NCBI RefSeq assembly: GCF_039534975.1
Contig: NZ_BAAAWH010000001.1
Span: forward strand, 1,674,001-1,738,000
DNA length: 64,000 bases
Reading direction: 5' to 3'
Source: Microbacterium terregens
GTDB taxonomy: Bacteria > Actinomycetota > Actinomycetes > Actinomycetales > Microbacteriaceae
Positions 8,050 to 17,272 of the stretch are shown here, piece by piece (position 1 is the stretch's first letter; every line of letters starts with the position of its first letter). The notes under the pieces are model-generated. The model did not search any database and had not been told where the DNA came from. It was given only the letters and a program-made list of their open reading frames with translations. The position numbers were made by a program, and so were the translations under genes.

Positions 8050-8392
8050 CCGCAACGTTGAAGCGCAGCGAGCCCACGGCCAAAACGCCGTAACGACCGT
8101 GGAGCGCGACCGGGGCACCGGGCGTGGCCTGGTGGGCCGCGCCCGAACCGCTCCACAGCTCGACCTGCTCGGTCGCCGAGACGGTGCGCAACACGACGAC
8201 GCCGGCAACGGCATCCGTCGACTCGACGATCGCGTCCACCCACTCGGAGGGGGTCGCAGACGCAAGTCGCGCCTGGATCAGGTGGAGGGCATGGCCCGGC
8301 GCGAAGCTCGAGCAGGAGTCCCCGTGAACGCACATGCATGCCGCACGCTCACGCACCGGAGCGGGCGGAAGATGGCGATGCGGGCTCGACAC
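8018..8392 (-). CDS. hypothetical protein with N-terminal Cys cluster
   Basis: I do not recognise this 124-residue protein. The GTG at 8392 is chosen because GAAGGAG lies eight bases upstream; a further 29 codons to an ATG at 8479 would read through that site. An N-terminal ACMCVHGDSC cluster could bind metal, and the middle (about residues 55-110) looks like an alpha/beta domain with WVDAIVESTDAV and VVVLRTVS strands. The last residues (about RSNAAQRR) and the stop codon are encoded by the third copy of the 88 bp repeat, so the native C-terminus may have been replaced by repeat insertion. It is divergent from the FHA gene. Confidence 0.6.
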   Translation of the reverse strand: MSSPHRHLPPAPVRERAACMCVHGDSCSSFAPGHALHLIQARLASATPSEWVDAIVESTDAVAGVVVLRTVSATEQVELWSGSGAAHQATPGAPVALHGRYGVLAVGSLRFNVAVSRSNAAQRR

Positions 8393-8562
8393 GGGTGTCT
8401 CCTTCGAAGTAGGTTCAGTACTCGCCAGGCTAGGCAACGCGCCCCCGGCGGTCACCCCAGGTGACACAAGGCGAAACATTGCGCAATGCCGCGCCCGGCC
8501 CTGAACCCGAACCTTTCGGGAGGCGGTCGATCCGTTACGCTGGAGTTCAGAGGAGGAACACC

Positions 8563-9072
8563 GTGGAGGACAACCGCCGACCAGAGCCGGACGAGATCCG
8601 GAGGGCGTCAGGAGCGGGCGCCGACGCGGGTGACTCGCACGGCCCGGTCGATACGACGCAGACGTTCGGACACGACTCCGACCTGTCCTTCGTGCCCTTC
8701 GGAAGCGATCTGAGCGACGCCGAACTCGATGCGATCGAGGCGTTGCCGACGCGTTCCGCGCTGTTCATCGTGCGATCCGGACCCACCGCTGGTGCCCGGT
8801 ATCTGCTGGACACCGACGTGACCACCGTCGGCCGGCATCCCGAAGCCGACATCTTCTTCGACGACGTGACCGTTTCGCGCCGTCACGCCGAAATCACGCG
8901 GACCGGCACGTCCTTCGAACTGGTCGATCAGCGATCGCTCAACGGTACGTACGTCAACGGAGAACGCGCGGATCGCGCAGTCCTGACGAACGGCTCCGAG
9001 GTGCGCGTCGGCAAATTCCGGCTCAACTTCTTCGTCTCGCCCGCTGACCTGTCTCAGCCGGCGGACGGCTGA
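8563..9072 (+). CDS. FHA-domain protein, GarA/OdhI type
   Basis: This 169-residue protein has a C-terminal forkhead-associated domain with GRHPEADI, SRRHAEI and SLNGTYVN, the phosphothreonine-binding loops. The N-terminal tail has a paired-threonine motif VDTTQTF where GarA and OdhI carry the ETTS-type phosphorylation site. In relatives the unphosphorylated protein inhibits 2-oxoglutarate dehydrogenase, and Ser/Thr kinases release that inhibition. I chose GTG 8563 because AGAGGAGGA precedes it. The gene overlaps ftsR by the ATGA junction at 9072, and this FHA-MerR order is the garA locus of actinobacteria. A PASTA kinase and a PP2C phosphatase are also in the window. Confidence 0.87.
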   Translation: MEDNRRPEPDEIRRASGAGADAGDSHGPVDTTQTFGHDSDLSFVPFGSDLSDAELDAIEALPTRSALFIVRSGPTAGARYLLDTDVTTVGRHPEADIFFDDVTVSRRHAEITRTGTSFELVDQRSLNGTYVNGERADRAVLTNGSEVRVGKFRLNFFVSPADLSQPADG

Positions 9073-9761
9073 TGGGGGAATCGTCAGCCCGCGAACGTTC
9101 ATCGTCCGCGGGGCTTCTCAGCATCGGTCAGGTCCTCGCTCGGCTGAGCCCGGAGTTTCCCAACCTGACGTCCAGCAAGCTGAGATTCCTCGAGGTGCAG
9201 GGAATCGTCACCCCCACCCGCACCGAGTCGGGCTACCGGAAGTTCTCGCAGGACGACCTCGAGCGGCTGCGGCTGGCCTTGACCCTGCAGCGTGATCAGT
9301 ACCTGCCGCTGATGGTCATCCGGGAGTATCTCGCCGACATCGACGCCGGCCGCGACCCCGCTCAGCCGACCGCCGCGCCGCCGTCGATCGTGCCCGCCCC
9401 GCGTCGGTATCGCCGCGAAGAGCTCCTGGCCGCGTCCGGCGCCGCCCCGCAGCTGCTGAACGACGCGATCAGCACCGGAGTGATCACCGGAACGGACGGC
9501 TACAACGACCAGGCAGTCGCGATCCTGCGCGCGCTGGTGGCTCTGGACCGCCACGGGATCGAGCCGCGGCACGTGCGCACCCTCCGGCAGAGCGCCGAGC
9601 GCGACGTCGCGCTGGTCGAGTCAGCTCTTTCGCCCCTGCTGCGACGGACGGATGCCGCATCCCGCGCCCGTGCCAGCGAACTCGCCCCGGAGCTTGCCAA
9701 GCGCCTGGACGAGGTGCGCGCGATCTTCGCGCGCGCGGCCCTGGACCGCATGCTGTCCTGA
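9072..9761 (+). CDS. ftsR: MerR-family regulator FtsR-like
   Basis: This 229-residue protein has a MerR-type winged helix at about residues 15-85 (LSIGQVLARLSPEF, SKLRFLEVQGIV, GYRKFSQDDLERL) and an alpha-helical C-terminal part with no cysteine cluster for metal sensing. Its position directly after the FHA gene, sharing ATGA, matches Rv1828 of M. tuberculosis and FtsR of Corynebacterium, which activates ftsZ. Assignment as FtsR rests on family and synteny. A candidate target palindrome lies upstream of ftsZ at 42694-42708. Confidence 0.85.
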   Translation: MGESSARERSSSAGLLSIGQVLARLSPEFPNLTSSKLRFLEVQGIVTPTRTESGYRKFSQDDLERLRLALTLQRDQYLPLMVIREYLADIDAGRDPAQPTAAPPSIVPAPRRYRREELLAASGAAPQLLNDAISTGVITGTDGYNDQAVAILRALVALDRHGIEPRHVRTLRQSAERDVALVESALSPLLRRTDAASRARASELAPELAKRLDEVRAIFARAALDRMLS

Positions 9762-9876
9762 ACCGCGTGATTACGCGCACCGGCCGCGACACGCCGGACC
9801 CGGGAACGCGGATGTCGTTGCCCGGCGGCCAGGCCTCATCTAGCGTTGACATGTCCGATCATCAAGGAGGAAGCGT

Positions 9877-10419
9877 ATGAACGCTCACGACGCGGACGGA
9901 CCGAAGTTCGTCGCAGACCTCCTGTTCACCGACGGGCTCCCAGAGATGGACGACGAAGTCGGATACCGCGGAGCTGTCGCCGCGAAGGCGGCAGGCATCA
10001 CCTACCGTCAGCTGGACTACTGGGCACGCACCGAGCTCGTGGAGCCCACTGTGCGCGGAGCCAGCGGCTCCGGATCGCAGCGGCTTTACGGCTTCCGCGA
10101 CATCCTCGTGCTGAAGCTGGTGAAGCGGCTGCTCGACACGGGCATCTCGCTGCAGCAGATCCGCATCGCGGTCGATCAACTGCGGGCGGCCGGCATCCGT
10201 GATCTTGCTGGGACGACTCTGATGAGCGACGGCGCGTCGGTGTACTTGTGCACGTCGAACGACGAGGTCATCGATCTGGTCAGCCGCGGCCAAGGCGTCT
10301 TCGGCATCGCGGTGGGCAAGGTGCTGCGCGAGGTGGAGTCGACGCTGATCGACTTCGACGCGCAGGCACCCGAGGTCGTGGACGAGCTGTCCGCACGACG
10401 CGCGGCGCGCACCGCGTAG
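9877..10419 (+). CDS. MerR-family transcriptional regulator (Rv1830-like)
   Basis: This 180-residue protein has a MerR winged helix (about residues 30-100) with the typical ITYRQLDYWARTELVEP and RLYGFRDILVLKLVKRLL segments, then a short C-terminal domain. It begins at ATG 9877 after an AAGGAGG site. In Mycobacterium the equivalent gene stands two genes after garA, separated from the first MerR gene by a DUF151 bifunctional nuclease gene; here only 115 bases separate the two MerR genes. A TAGCGT box at 9840-9845 could be its own -10. Confidence 0.85.
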   Translation: MNAHDADGPKFVADLLFTDGLPEMDDEVGYRGAVAAKAAGITYRQLDYWARTELVEPTVRGASGSGSQRLYGFRDILVLKLVKRLLDTGISLQQIRIAVDQLRAAGIRDLAGTTLMSDGASVYLCTSNDEVIDLVSRGQGVFGIAVGKVLREVESTLIDFDAQAPEVVDELSARRAARTA

Positions 10420-10591
10420 CTCTTCTCGCCGGCTCCTGTGGCGTCGCGGTCCCCGACGGCGCTGCTGTTTCCTGATTCCGCTACGGGAATATGCGCCGCG
10501 CAGACAGGGAAGTGGCGCGCACTCGACTCGCGCACGCCGCGGTCGACAGCGATGGATGCCGCGGCATCCGTCTTCGCAGAGCCGGCGCGGC
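10420..10591. other. convergent intergenic region
   Basis: This 172-base gap lies between the convergent MerR and ParA genes. It contains a short perfect palindrome GATGCCGCGGCATC near 10555, built from the over-represented GGATGCC word in both orientations. I see no gene in it and no hairpin with a T-run. Confidence 0.5.
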
Positions 10592-11398
10592 TCAGACCGG
10601 GTTGCCCGCAGCCGGAATTCGGCCGGTGCGCATGACGCGGTCCAGCAGGGCGTCGAAGTCAGCCGCGAGTTCCTGAGCCGAATCGCCGGGCCAGATGTGC
10701 AGCGGCTTGGCTGCGCCCTGCGCCTGCTGCAGCGAGGTGCGTTCTGGCAGCTGGGGTGAGAGCACCAGCGGGCCGAACATGTCGCGCAATTCCTTGATGC
10801 GGAACTGGTGCTCGATGGACTGCGGCCGGACCCGATTGACCACGATGCCGAGCGGCTGAAGGCGGGGGGAGAGGCCGCGGCGGATCTCTTCGATCGCGCG
10901 GAGGGCACGGTCCGCGGCGGCGACGGAGAACAGGCCGGGCTCGGTCACGACGATCACGCGGTCCGAGGCGGCCCACGCGGTGCGCGTGAGGGCGTTCAGG
11001 GACGGGGCGCAGTCGATCAGGACCAGGTCGTAGTCGGCCTCGATCGTGGCGAGCGCCTCTTCCATCTTCCACACGTCGCGCACACTGGGGTGCGGGCCGT
11101 CGAAGTTGATCGCAGACGGGCTGCCGATCATCACGTCGATGGTGCCTGGGTGCACCTTGGCCCAGCCGCTGGAGGTGATCGCTTGGCGAACCACCTTCTC
11201 CTTGGGGTTGGCAAGGACATCGGCGACGTTGAGACGACCGGCGACTTGGATGTCCATGCCGGTCGAAACGTCGGACTGCGGGTCGAGATCCACCACGAGA
11301 GTCCGAACTCCCCGCGCAAATGCCGCGGAGGCGAGTCCTAGAGTCACGGTTGTCTTGCCGACCCCGCCCTTGAGCGAGCTGACGGAGAGTACGTGCAC
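10592..11398 (-). CDS. orphan ParA-family ATPase
   Basis: This 268-residue protein is a ParA/MinD-type deviant Walker ATPase with KGGVGKTT at about residues 10-17 and VVDLDPQ for the A' aspartate. No ParB gene or parS-like site is beside it, so it is an orphan ParA and not the chromosome partition pair. Such ATPases position cargo such as nucleoids, plasmids or polar proteins by cycling on DNA. The GTG start at 11398 has no clear Shine-Dalgarno sequence. It is divergent from pyc across 73 bases. Confidence 0.88.
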   Translation of the reverse strand: MHVLSVSSLKGGVGKTTVTLGLASAAFARGVRTLVVDLDPQSDVSTGMDIQVAGRLNVADVLANPKEKVVRQAITSSGWAKVHPGTIDVMIGSPSAINFDGPHPSVRDVWKMEEALATIEADYDLVLIDCAPSLNALTRTAWAASDRVIVVTEPGLFSVAAADRALRAIEEIRRGLSPRLQPLGIVVNRVRPQSIEHQFRIKELRDMFGPLVLSPQLPERTSLQQAQGAAKPLHIWPGDSAQELAADFDALLDRVMRTGRIPAAGNPV

Positions 11399-11420
11399 AA
11401 GCGACTACGTTACCTTCCCC

Positions 11421-11426
11421 TAGGCT
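11421..11426 (+). promoter_or_regulatory. probable -10 of pyc
   Basis: TAGGCT stands 45 bases upstream of the pyc start in the short divergent region shared with parA. It would give a leader of about 38 bases containing a GAGG ribosome site. No clear -35 accompanies it. Confidence 0.4.
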
Positions 11427-11471
11427 GACAACACACTCAGCCCGATTCGTCGGCCGTCCAGTGAGGTGTCA

Positions 11472-14400
11472 ATGTTCCGGAAAATCCTGGTCGCCAACCG
11501 CGGAGAGATCGCCATTCGCGCGTTTCGCGCCGCATACGAACTGGGAGCCCGCACAGTCGCGGTGTTCCCCTTCGAAGACCGCGGCTCACTCCACCGGCAG
11601 AAGGCCGACGAGTCCTATGTCATCGGAGAGCCGGGTCATCCCGTGCGCGCCTACCTCGACGTCGAGGAGATCATCCGGGTCGCGCTCGCATCCGGCGCGG
11701 ATGCCATCTACCCCGGCTATGGATTCCTCTCCGAGAATCCGCAGCTCGCCGCCCGCGCGGCCGAGAACGGCATCACGTTCATCGGACCGCCCTCCACGGC
11801 CCTGGAGATGGCGGGCAACAAGGTCACCGCCAAGCATCACGCGATCGCGGCCGGCGTGCCTGTCCTCCGCTCCACCGAGGCATCGGAGGACGTCGACGCG
11901 CTCGTCGCGCAGGCCACCGACATCGGGTTCCCCATCTTCGTGAAGGCCGTCGCCGGCGGCGGCGGGCGTGGCATGCGCCGCGTCGAGAGCCCCGGGGCGC
12001 TTCCCCCCGCCATCGCCGAGGCGATGCGCGAGGCTGCGGCGGCGTTCGGCGACGCACGCGTCTTCCTCGAGCAGGCCGTCGTGCGTCCTCGTCACATCGA
12101 GGTGCAGATCCTCGCTGACGCGACCGGGCACACGGTCCACCTCTTCGAGCGGGACTGCTCCGTGCAGCGGCGTCATCAGAAGGTCATCGAGATCGCGCCG
12201 GCGCCGAACATCTCTGACGAGCTGCGTGATGCCCTTCACCGCGACGCGGTCGCCTTTGCGAAGTCCATCGGCTATGTGAACGCGGGCACCGTCGAGTTCC
12301 TCGTGGACACCGCGGGGGAGCGCGCGGGCGAACACGTCTTCATCGAGATGAACCCCCGCATCCAGGTCGAGCACACGGTCACCGAGGAGGTCACCGACGT
12401 CGACCTAGTGCAGTCGCAGATCCGCATCGCAGCCGGAGAGACGCTTGATGACCTCGGGCTCAACCAGGAGAACATCGTGCTGCGCGGCGCCGCTCTGCAA
12501 TGCCGCATCACGACGGAGGACCCGGCAGAGGGATTCCGGCCGGACACGGGCAGGATCACGACGTACCGCTCGCCCGGCGGCGCGGGTATCCGGCTCGACG
12601 GCGGAACGACCGCCGCGGGGTCGCAGATCAGCCCCCACTTCGATTCCATGCTCACGAAGATGACGTGCCGCGGACGCGACTTCCCTGCCGCGGTCGCACG
12701 CGCCAAGCGCGGCCTCGCGGAGTTCCGCATCCGCGGCGTATCGACGAACATCCCCTTCCTGCGCGCCGTGCTCGACGACCCCGCGTTCGTGGCGGGCGAC
12801 CTCAGCACCGCCTTCATCGAGGAACGCCCGGCGCTGGTGACGAGCCACCCGTCGCGGGACCGTGCCACGAAGCTGATCAACTGGCTCGCCGACGTCACGG
12901 TCAATCGGCCGTACGGCGAGAAGCCGCTGTCGATCTCTCCCGGCAGCAAGTTGCCCGAGATCGACCTTTCGACTCCGCCGCCGCCCGGCTCACTCGACCG
13001 GCTGCGTGAACTCGGCCCGGAAGGCTTCGCCCGTGCGCTGCGCACGCAGGTGCCCCTCGCCGTCACTGAGACGACGTACCGCGACGCGCATCAGTCGCTG
13101 CTCGCCACCCGGGTCCGCACGCGGGATCTGGTGCGCGTCGGACCGCATGTGGCGCGGATGACGCCCGGACTGCTGTCGGTGGAGGCGTGGGGCGGCGCGA
13201 CGTATGACGTCGCCCTCCGCTTCCTCGCGGAGGATCCGTGGGAGCGCCTTGCTGCCATGCGGGAGGCGATCCCCAACATCCCGATCCAGATGCTGCTGCG
13301 CGGCCGCAACACCGTCGGGTACACGCCGCGGCCGATCGAGGTTGCTCAGGCGTTCGTGCGCGAAGCCGCGGCGACAGGTGTCGACGTGTTCCGGATCTTC
13401 GACGCCCTGAACGACGTCGGCCAGATGCGGCCCGCCATCGACGCGGTCCTCGAGACCGGCACCGCCGTCGCCGAGGTCGCCTTCTGCTACACCGCCGACC
13501 TGCTCGACCCGAGCGAGACCCTGTACACCCTGGACTACTACCTGCGTCTCGCGGACCAGATCGTCGAGTCCGGCGCTCATATCCTGGCGATCAAGGACAT
13601 GGCGGGGCTGCTCCGCCCGGCTGCCGCCGCGAAGCTGGTGACCGCGCTGCGGGAGCGCTTCGACCTTCCGGTGCACCTGCACACGCACGACACGGCGGGC
13701 GGACAGCTCGCGACGCTGCTCGCGGCGAGCGCGGCGGGCGTGGACGCGGTGGATGCCGCAGCCGCACCGCTGTCGGGCACGACCAGCCAGCCGTCGCTGT
13801 CGGCGCTCGTCGCCGCACTCGCCCACACCGAGCGCGACACCGGCATCGACCTCGCCGCCGTCAGTGACCTCGAGCCCTACTGGGAGGGCGTGCGGCACCT
13901 CTACACGCCGTTCGAATCGGGGCTTCCGGGCCCGACCGGGCGCGTGTACCACCACGAGATCCCGGGCGGACAGCTCTCGAATCTCCGCCAGCAGGCGATC
14001 GCACTGGGCATGGCCGACGACTTCGAGCTCATCGAGGACATGTACGCCGCGGCTGACCGCATTCTGGGGCGCATCCCCAAGGTGACCCCGTCTTCGAAGG
14101 TCGTCGGCGACCTCGCCCTGGCTCTCGTGGCGGCCAAGGCCGATCCCGCCGACTTCGCCGAGAACCCGCAGAACTACGACATTCCGGACTCGGTGGTCGG
14201 CTTCATGGCGGGCGAGCTGGGCGACCTGCCGGGTGGCTGGCCGGAGCCCTTCCGCACGAAGGTGCTCGCCGGGCGACAGATCTCGATCGAGGTACCGCCG
14301 CTGACCGACGCGGAGCGGGACGGACTGGCCGGCGACGCCGCGCTGCGACGCAAGACGCTCAACCGCCTGCTGTTCCCCGGTCCGGCCAAGGAGTTCGAGG

Positions 14401-14879
14401 CCAACCGCGAGGCATACGGCGACCTGTCGTCCCTCGGAACGCCCGACTACCTCTACGGGCTGAAGCCGGGCGAAGAGCACGTGGCAGAGATCGACCCGGG
14501 CGTGCAGCTCTATGTCGGGCTCGAGGCGATCGGTCAAGCGGACGCCAAGGGGATGCGGACGGTCATGACGACGCTCAACGGGCAGCTGCGGCCCGTGTAC
14601 GTCCGTGATCGCAGCATCAGCGTCGAGACCCGCCAGGTGGAGAAGGCCGACACGTCCAAACCCGGCCAGGTGGCGGCCCCCTTCTCCGGTGTCGTGACCC
14701 TGAAAACGGCGGTCGGTGACACCGTCACCGCCGGTCAGCCGGTCGCGTCGATCGAGGCGATGAAAATGGAAGCCGCGATCACCTCGCCCATCGACGGCGT
14801 CGTGGAACGGCTCGCGATCGGCGAAACCCAGCAGGTCGATGCCGGGGACCTTTTGGTCGTCATCCGTCCCGCGCAGTAG
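11472..14879 (+). CDS. pyc: pyruvate carboxylase
   Basis: This 1135-residue cytoplasmic enzyme makes oxaloacetate from pyruvate, bicarbonate and ATP. The N-terminal biotin carboxylase domain opens with KILVANRGEIAIR and has the ATP-grasp loop AVAGGGGRGMR. The central carboxyltransferase domain has DAHQSLLATRVRTRDL and HTHDTAGG. The C-terminal carrier domain has EAMKMEA with biotinyl-lysine Lys1098. Full length matches the single-chain type. I chose ATG 11472, five bases after a GAGG; a GTG two codons earlier is possible. With glgP, glk and lpdA it makes this region rich in central carbon genes. Confidence 0.97.
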   Translation: MFRKILVANRGEIAIRAFRAAYELGARTVAVFPFEDRGSLHRQKADESYVIGEPGHPVRAYLDVEEIIRVALASGADAIYPGYGFLSENPQLAARAAENGITFIGPPSTALEMAGNKVTAKHHAIAAGVPVLRSTEASEDVDALVAQATDIGFPIFVKAVAGGGGRGMRRVESPGALPPAIAEAMREAAAAFGDARVFLEQAVVRPRHIEVQILADATGHTVHLFERDCSVQRRHQKVIEIAPAPNISDELRDALHRDAVAFAKSIGYVNAGTVEFLVDTAGERAGEHVFIEMNPRIQVEHTVTEEVTDVDLVQSQIRIAAGETLDDLGLNQENIVLRGAALQCRITTEDPAEGFRPDTGRITTYRSPGGAGIRLDGGTTAAGSQISPHFDSMLTKMTCRGRDFPAAVARAKRGLAEFRIRGVSTNIPFLRAVLDDPAFVAGDLSTAFIEERPALVTSHPSRDRATKLINWLADVTVNRPYGEKPLSISPGSKLPEIDLSTPPPPGSLDRLRELGPEGFARALRTQVPLAVTETTYRDAHQSLLATRVRTRDLVRVGPHVARMTPGLLSVEAWGGATYDVALRFLAEDPWERLAAMREAIPNIPIQMLLRGRNTVGYTPRPIEVAQAFVREAAATGVDVFRIFDALNDVGQMRPAIDAVLETGTAVAEVAFCYTADLLDPSETLYTLDYYLRLADQIVESGAHILAIKDMAGLLRPAAAAKLVTALRERFDLPVHLHTHDTAGGQLATLLAASAAGVDAVDAAAAPLSGTTSQPSLSALVAALAHTERDTGIDLAAVSDLEPYWEGVRHLYTPFESGLPGPTGRVYHHEIPGGQLSNLRQQAIALGMADDFELIEDMYAAADRILGRIPKVTPSSKVVGDLALALVAAKADPADFAENPQNYDIPDSVVGFMAGELGDLPGGWPEPFRTKVLAGRQISIEVPPLTDAERDGLAGDAALRRKTLNRLLFPGPAKEFEANREAYGDLSSLGTPDYLYGLKPGEEHVAEIDPGVQLYVGLEAIGQADAKGMRTVMTTLNGQLRPVYVRDRSISVETRQVEKADTSKPGQVAAPFSGVVTLKTAVGDTVTAGQPVASIEAMKMEAAITSPIDGVVERLAIGETQQVDAGDLLVVIRPAQ

Positions 14880-14886
14880 CCTGGAG

Positions 14887-14915
14887 GGTGCGAGATTTCC
14901 CCGCGCACCTTTTTT
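14887..14915 (+). terminator. rho-independent terminator after pyc
   Basis: GGTGCG and CGCACC form a six-pair stem around an 11-base loop, followed at once by six T residues at 14910-14915. It begins seven bases after the pyc stop, so pyc probably ends its transcript here. Confidence 0.65.
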
Positions 14916-14935
14916 CAGCCTCTTGGAGTACTGCA

Positions 14936-16594
14936 GTGACGCCCGATCGCACCGACCAGACGCATTCCGACGACCCTGATCCGGAGCAGCACGGCGTGCT
15001 CTCTGACGCGGGGAACCTGGACACGTCGGGGTTCGGCATCCTGGGCGGGCAGACCGAACAGGTGAGCGTTCAGCTGCCTTCCGCATCGGACGACGACCTG
15101 GTCGATGACGACGGCGTGGTGGACGACGAGCTGGAGTACGAGATCACCCAGGATGCGACGGACTTCGAAGAGGAGAACGTCGAGACCGGCGAACTCGAAG
15201 AGCTGACCGAGTCGGCGTACTCCGAGGCCTCGCGTGACGAGAGCGGCAATATCGAGGATGCCGTCATCGAGGAGACCGTCATCGAACACCCCCCGGCCTC
15301 GGGGGACACCGCGTCGAGCGCCGAGGACTCCTCGCCGGCAGGCGGTGCTCCGCTTCGCGGGGGGATGTCGATCACCGGCCCCACGCCGGCGACGCGGTCC
15401 GGTGTCGCCGCCGACCCGATTCCGCTGCCGGAGACGGCTCCGGCGTTCAGCCCGGCAGCCGCGGCGGTCCAGCCGAACGGCGCCAGCTCGACTCCGACGT
15501 CGACGGGGTCGGTTCCGGCCACGCGGCGCGAGGCACAGCATCCCGAGATCGAAGAGCGCCCGCAGCGTGCGCACGCCGTCGAGCGGGTCATCCCGCGCGC
15601 GGACGTGACCATGACCTCCAAGCGGTTCGGCGAGTTCGAGGCGGGCCGCGAGAGCGCCGACCTGTTGACCGCGGATCGTCTGCTGGACCCGCATCAGGTC
15701 GTCCGCCCCGAGCCGGAGGGTGCCTGGCAGCACTTCGTGTACTCGATCACCCGGCACCGCATCAACCTCGGTGACGGCAAGCGCGCCCGTGCCCGCAAGG
15801 AGCTGGACCGCCGCATCGCCGCGCCGCTCACCGGTGGCGCCCGCTTCGTTCCGGTGCTGTCGCGAAAGGGTGGTGTCGGCAAGACCACCGTCACGACACT
15901 CCTCGGCATGGCGCTGGCCGATGCCCGCGACGATCGGATCATCGCGGTGGACGCGAACCCCGACCGGGGGACCCTCGCCGAGCGCATCTCCCGCACGAGT
16001 GGCAAGACGGTGCGCGACCTGGTGAAGGTGCGTGCCGAGGTGACCGGCTACAACGACATCTCGAATATCGTCGCGCGCGACGAGACACGGCTGGACGTGT
16101 TGGCATCGGATGCCGACCCGCGCGTGTCCGAGGCGCTGAACGATCGCGATTACCACGATGTCGCGAGCATCGCCGCACACTACTACTCGATCATCCTGAC
16201 CGACACCGGCACCGGGATCGTCCACTCGGTGATGGGGGCCACGCTCGACCTGGCCGACCAGGTCGTGGTCGTTGCCGGCCTCACCGTCGACGAGGCGCGT
16301 CTGGCTTCCGAGACCCTGACCTGGCTCGAGACCAACGGATACGCGGAGCAGGTTCGCGACGCCATCGTCGTCCTGAACACGGCCCGGCCCGGTGCGCCGC
16401 TCGTGCAGATCGATGAGCTCGAGGGCCATTTCCGAACTCGCGTGCGCTCCGTCGTGCGCGTGCCCTACGACCCGCACATCGCTGCGGGCAGTGCGATCTC
16501 GTTCCGCGAGCTGCAGCCGGCGACCCGCCTCGCGGCGCGGGACCTCGCCGCCGCCGTCGTCGAGGGTCTGCGCGCTCTCACTCCGGCAGCGTAG
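14936..16594 (+). CDS. MinD/ParA-like ATPase with long acidic N-terminal region
   Basis: This 552-residue protein joins an N-terminal stretch of about 230 low-complexity residues, very rich in Asp, Glu, Ser, Thr, Pro and Ala, to a C-terminal SIMIBI ATPase. The Walker A is KGGVGKTT from Lys311, with [14 protein letters not shown] after it. No membrane segment or signal peptide is seen. Similar ATPases accompany type VII secretion or polar complexes in actinobacteria, but no ESX genes are here, so the function is open. I chose GTG 14936 behind TTGGAG; an upstream in-frame start would lie in the pyc terminator. Peptide deformylase follows after eight bases. Confidence 0.82.
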   Translation: MTPDRTDQTHSDDPDPEQHGVLSDAGNLDTSGFGILGGQTEQVSVQLPSASDDDLVDDDGVVDDELEYEITQDATDFEEENVETGELEELTESAYSEASRDESGNIEDAVIEETVIEHPPASGDTASSAEDSSPAGGAPLRGGMSITGPTPATRSGVAADPIPLPETAPAFSPAAAAVQPNGASSTPTSTGSVPATRREAQHPEIEERPQRAHAVERVIPRADVTMTSKRFGEFEAGRESADLLTADRLLDPHQVVRPEPEGAWQHFVYSITRHRINLGDGKRARARKELDRRIAAPLTGGARFVPVLSRKGGVGKTTVTTLLGMALADARDDRIIAVDANPDRGTLAERISRTSGKTVRDLVKVRAEVTGYNDISNIVARDETRLDVLASDADPRVSEALNDRDYHDVASIAAHYYSIILTDTGTGIVHSVMGATLDLADQVVVVAGLTVDEARLASETLTWLETNGYAEQVRDAIVVLNTARPGAPLVQIDELEGHFRTRVRSVVRVPYDPHIAAGSAISFRELQPATRLAARDLAAAVVEGLRALTPAA

Positions 16595-16602
16595 GGCCGC
16601 CG

Positions 16603-17094
16603 GTGTCTGTCCGTCCCATCCGCATCTTCGGCGACCCCGTCCTGCGGGCGCCGAGCGCGCCCATCGAGAAGATCGACGACGGCGTACGTGCTCTCGTCAA
16701 GGATCTCGTCGACACGGTGGAGCTGCCCGGCCGCGCCGGAGTCGCTGCGCCGCAGATCGGCGTCGGCCTGCGTGCATTCAGCTACAACATCGACGGGGAC
16801 ATCGGGTACATCCTCAACCCGGTGCTGGTCGAGGTGTCCGGTGAGCCCGAACTGGTCGGAGAAGGGTGTCTCTCCGTCCCGGGGCTGTGGCACGACGCCC
16901 TGCGTCATCCTCGCGCGACCGTGACCGGCATCGATCTGGACGGCAACGAAGTCAGGCTCGAGGGCGAGGGCCTGCTCGCACAGGCGCTGCAGCACGAAAC
17001 CGACCACCTCGACGGCAAGCTCTTTCTGGACCGGCTGCCCTCGGAGACACGGCGCATCGCGATGCGCGAGATCCGCGAGAGCGACTGGTTTTGA
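16603..17094 (+). CDS. def: peptide deformylase
   Basis: This 163-residue metalloenzyme removes the formyl group from nascent N-terminal methionine. All three motifs are present: GVAAPQIG (about 47-53), EGCLSVPG with metal ligand Cys89, and QHETDHLDG with His131, catalytic Glu132 and His135. The GTG start at 16603 follows the ATPase gene by eight bases, so they may share a transcript. Two strong hairpins follow the gene. Confidence 0.96.
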   Translation: MSVRPIRIFGDPVLRAPSAPIEKIDDGVRALVKDLVDTVELPGRAGVAAPQIGVGLRAFSYNIDGDIGYILNPVLVEVSGEPELVGEGCLSVPGLWHDALRHPRATVTGIDLDGNEVRLEGEGLLAQALQHETDHLDGKLFLDRLPSETRRIAMREIRESDWF

Positions 17095-17097
17095 CAC

Positions 17098-17136
17098 GAG
17101 CGGACTCAATGCTCCGAAGCAGCGTTGAGTCCGCTC
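17098..17136 (+). terminator. strong hairpin after def
   Basis: GAGCGGACTCAA at 17098-17109 pairs perfectly with TTGAGTCCGCTC at 17125-17136, with an inner TGCT/AGCA pairing. It starts four bases after the def stop. There is no T-run, so it would act as a stem-only terminator or as a 3'-end stabiliser. Confidence 0.55.
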
Positions 17137-17145
17137 CGTGGCAAG

Positions 17146-17176
17146 ATCGAGTAGCGAGCGCCAGCGAGCGTATCCA
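17146..17176. repeat. copy of the dispersed intergenic palindrome
   Basis: GATCGAGTAGCGAGC pairs imperfectly with GCGAGCGTATCC around a short centre. It has the same GAGTAGC and GCGTATC arms as the copies at 5000, 7791 and 23934. Confidence 0.65.
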
Positions 17177-17230
17177 GGTCTGACCGGCGGATTCGTCGGA
17201 GTCGTCGGTTCCGCATCCGACCGCGTTCGA

Positions 17231-17262
17231 ACGAAAGGCCCGGGTCGCCCCGGGCCTTTCGT
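17231..17262. terminator. bidirectional terminator between def and fadD
   Basis: ACGAAAGGCCCGGG at 17231-17244 pairs perfectly over 14 bases with CCCGGGCCTTTCGT at 17249-17262 around the loop TCGC. It lies between convergent genes, with AAA and TTT in the stem, so it can serve both strands. It starts ten bases beyond the stop codon of the acyl-CoA synthetase. Confidence 0.75.
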
Positions 17263-17272
17263 CTCTGTCAGC

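Noticed and set aside
8393..8479. Longer N-terminus for the hypothetical gene at 8018-8392
   Set aside because: The longer form would translate through the GAAGGAG site and adds a Ser/Thr/Pro-rich segment without support.
10592..11398. Chromosomal parA of a parABS system
   Set aside because: No parB or parS-like site is adjacent, so it is called an orphan ParA.
12990..15086. Open frame of about 700 codons on the minus strand opposite pyc
   Set aside because: Antisense shadow. pyc has complete domains and catalytic residues on the plus strand, and the opposite translation shows none.
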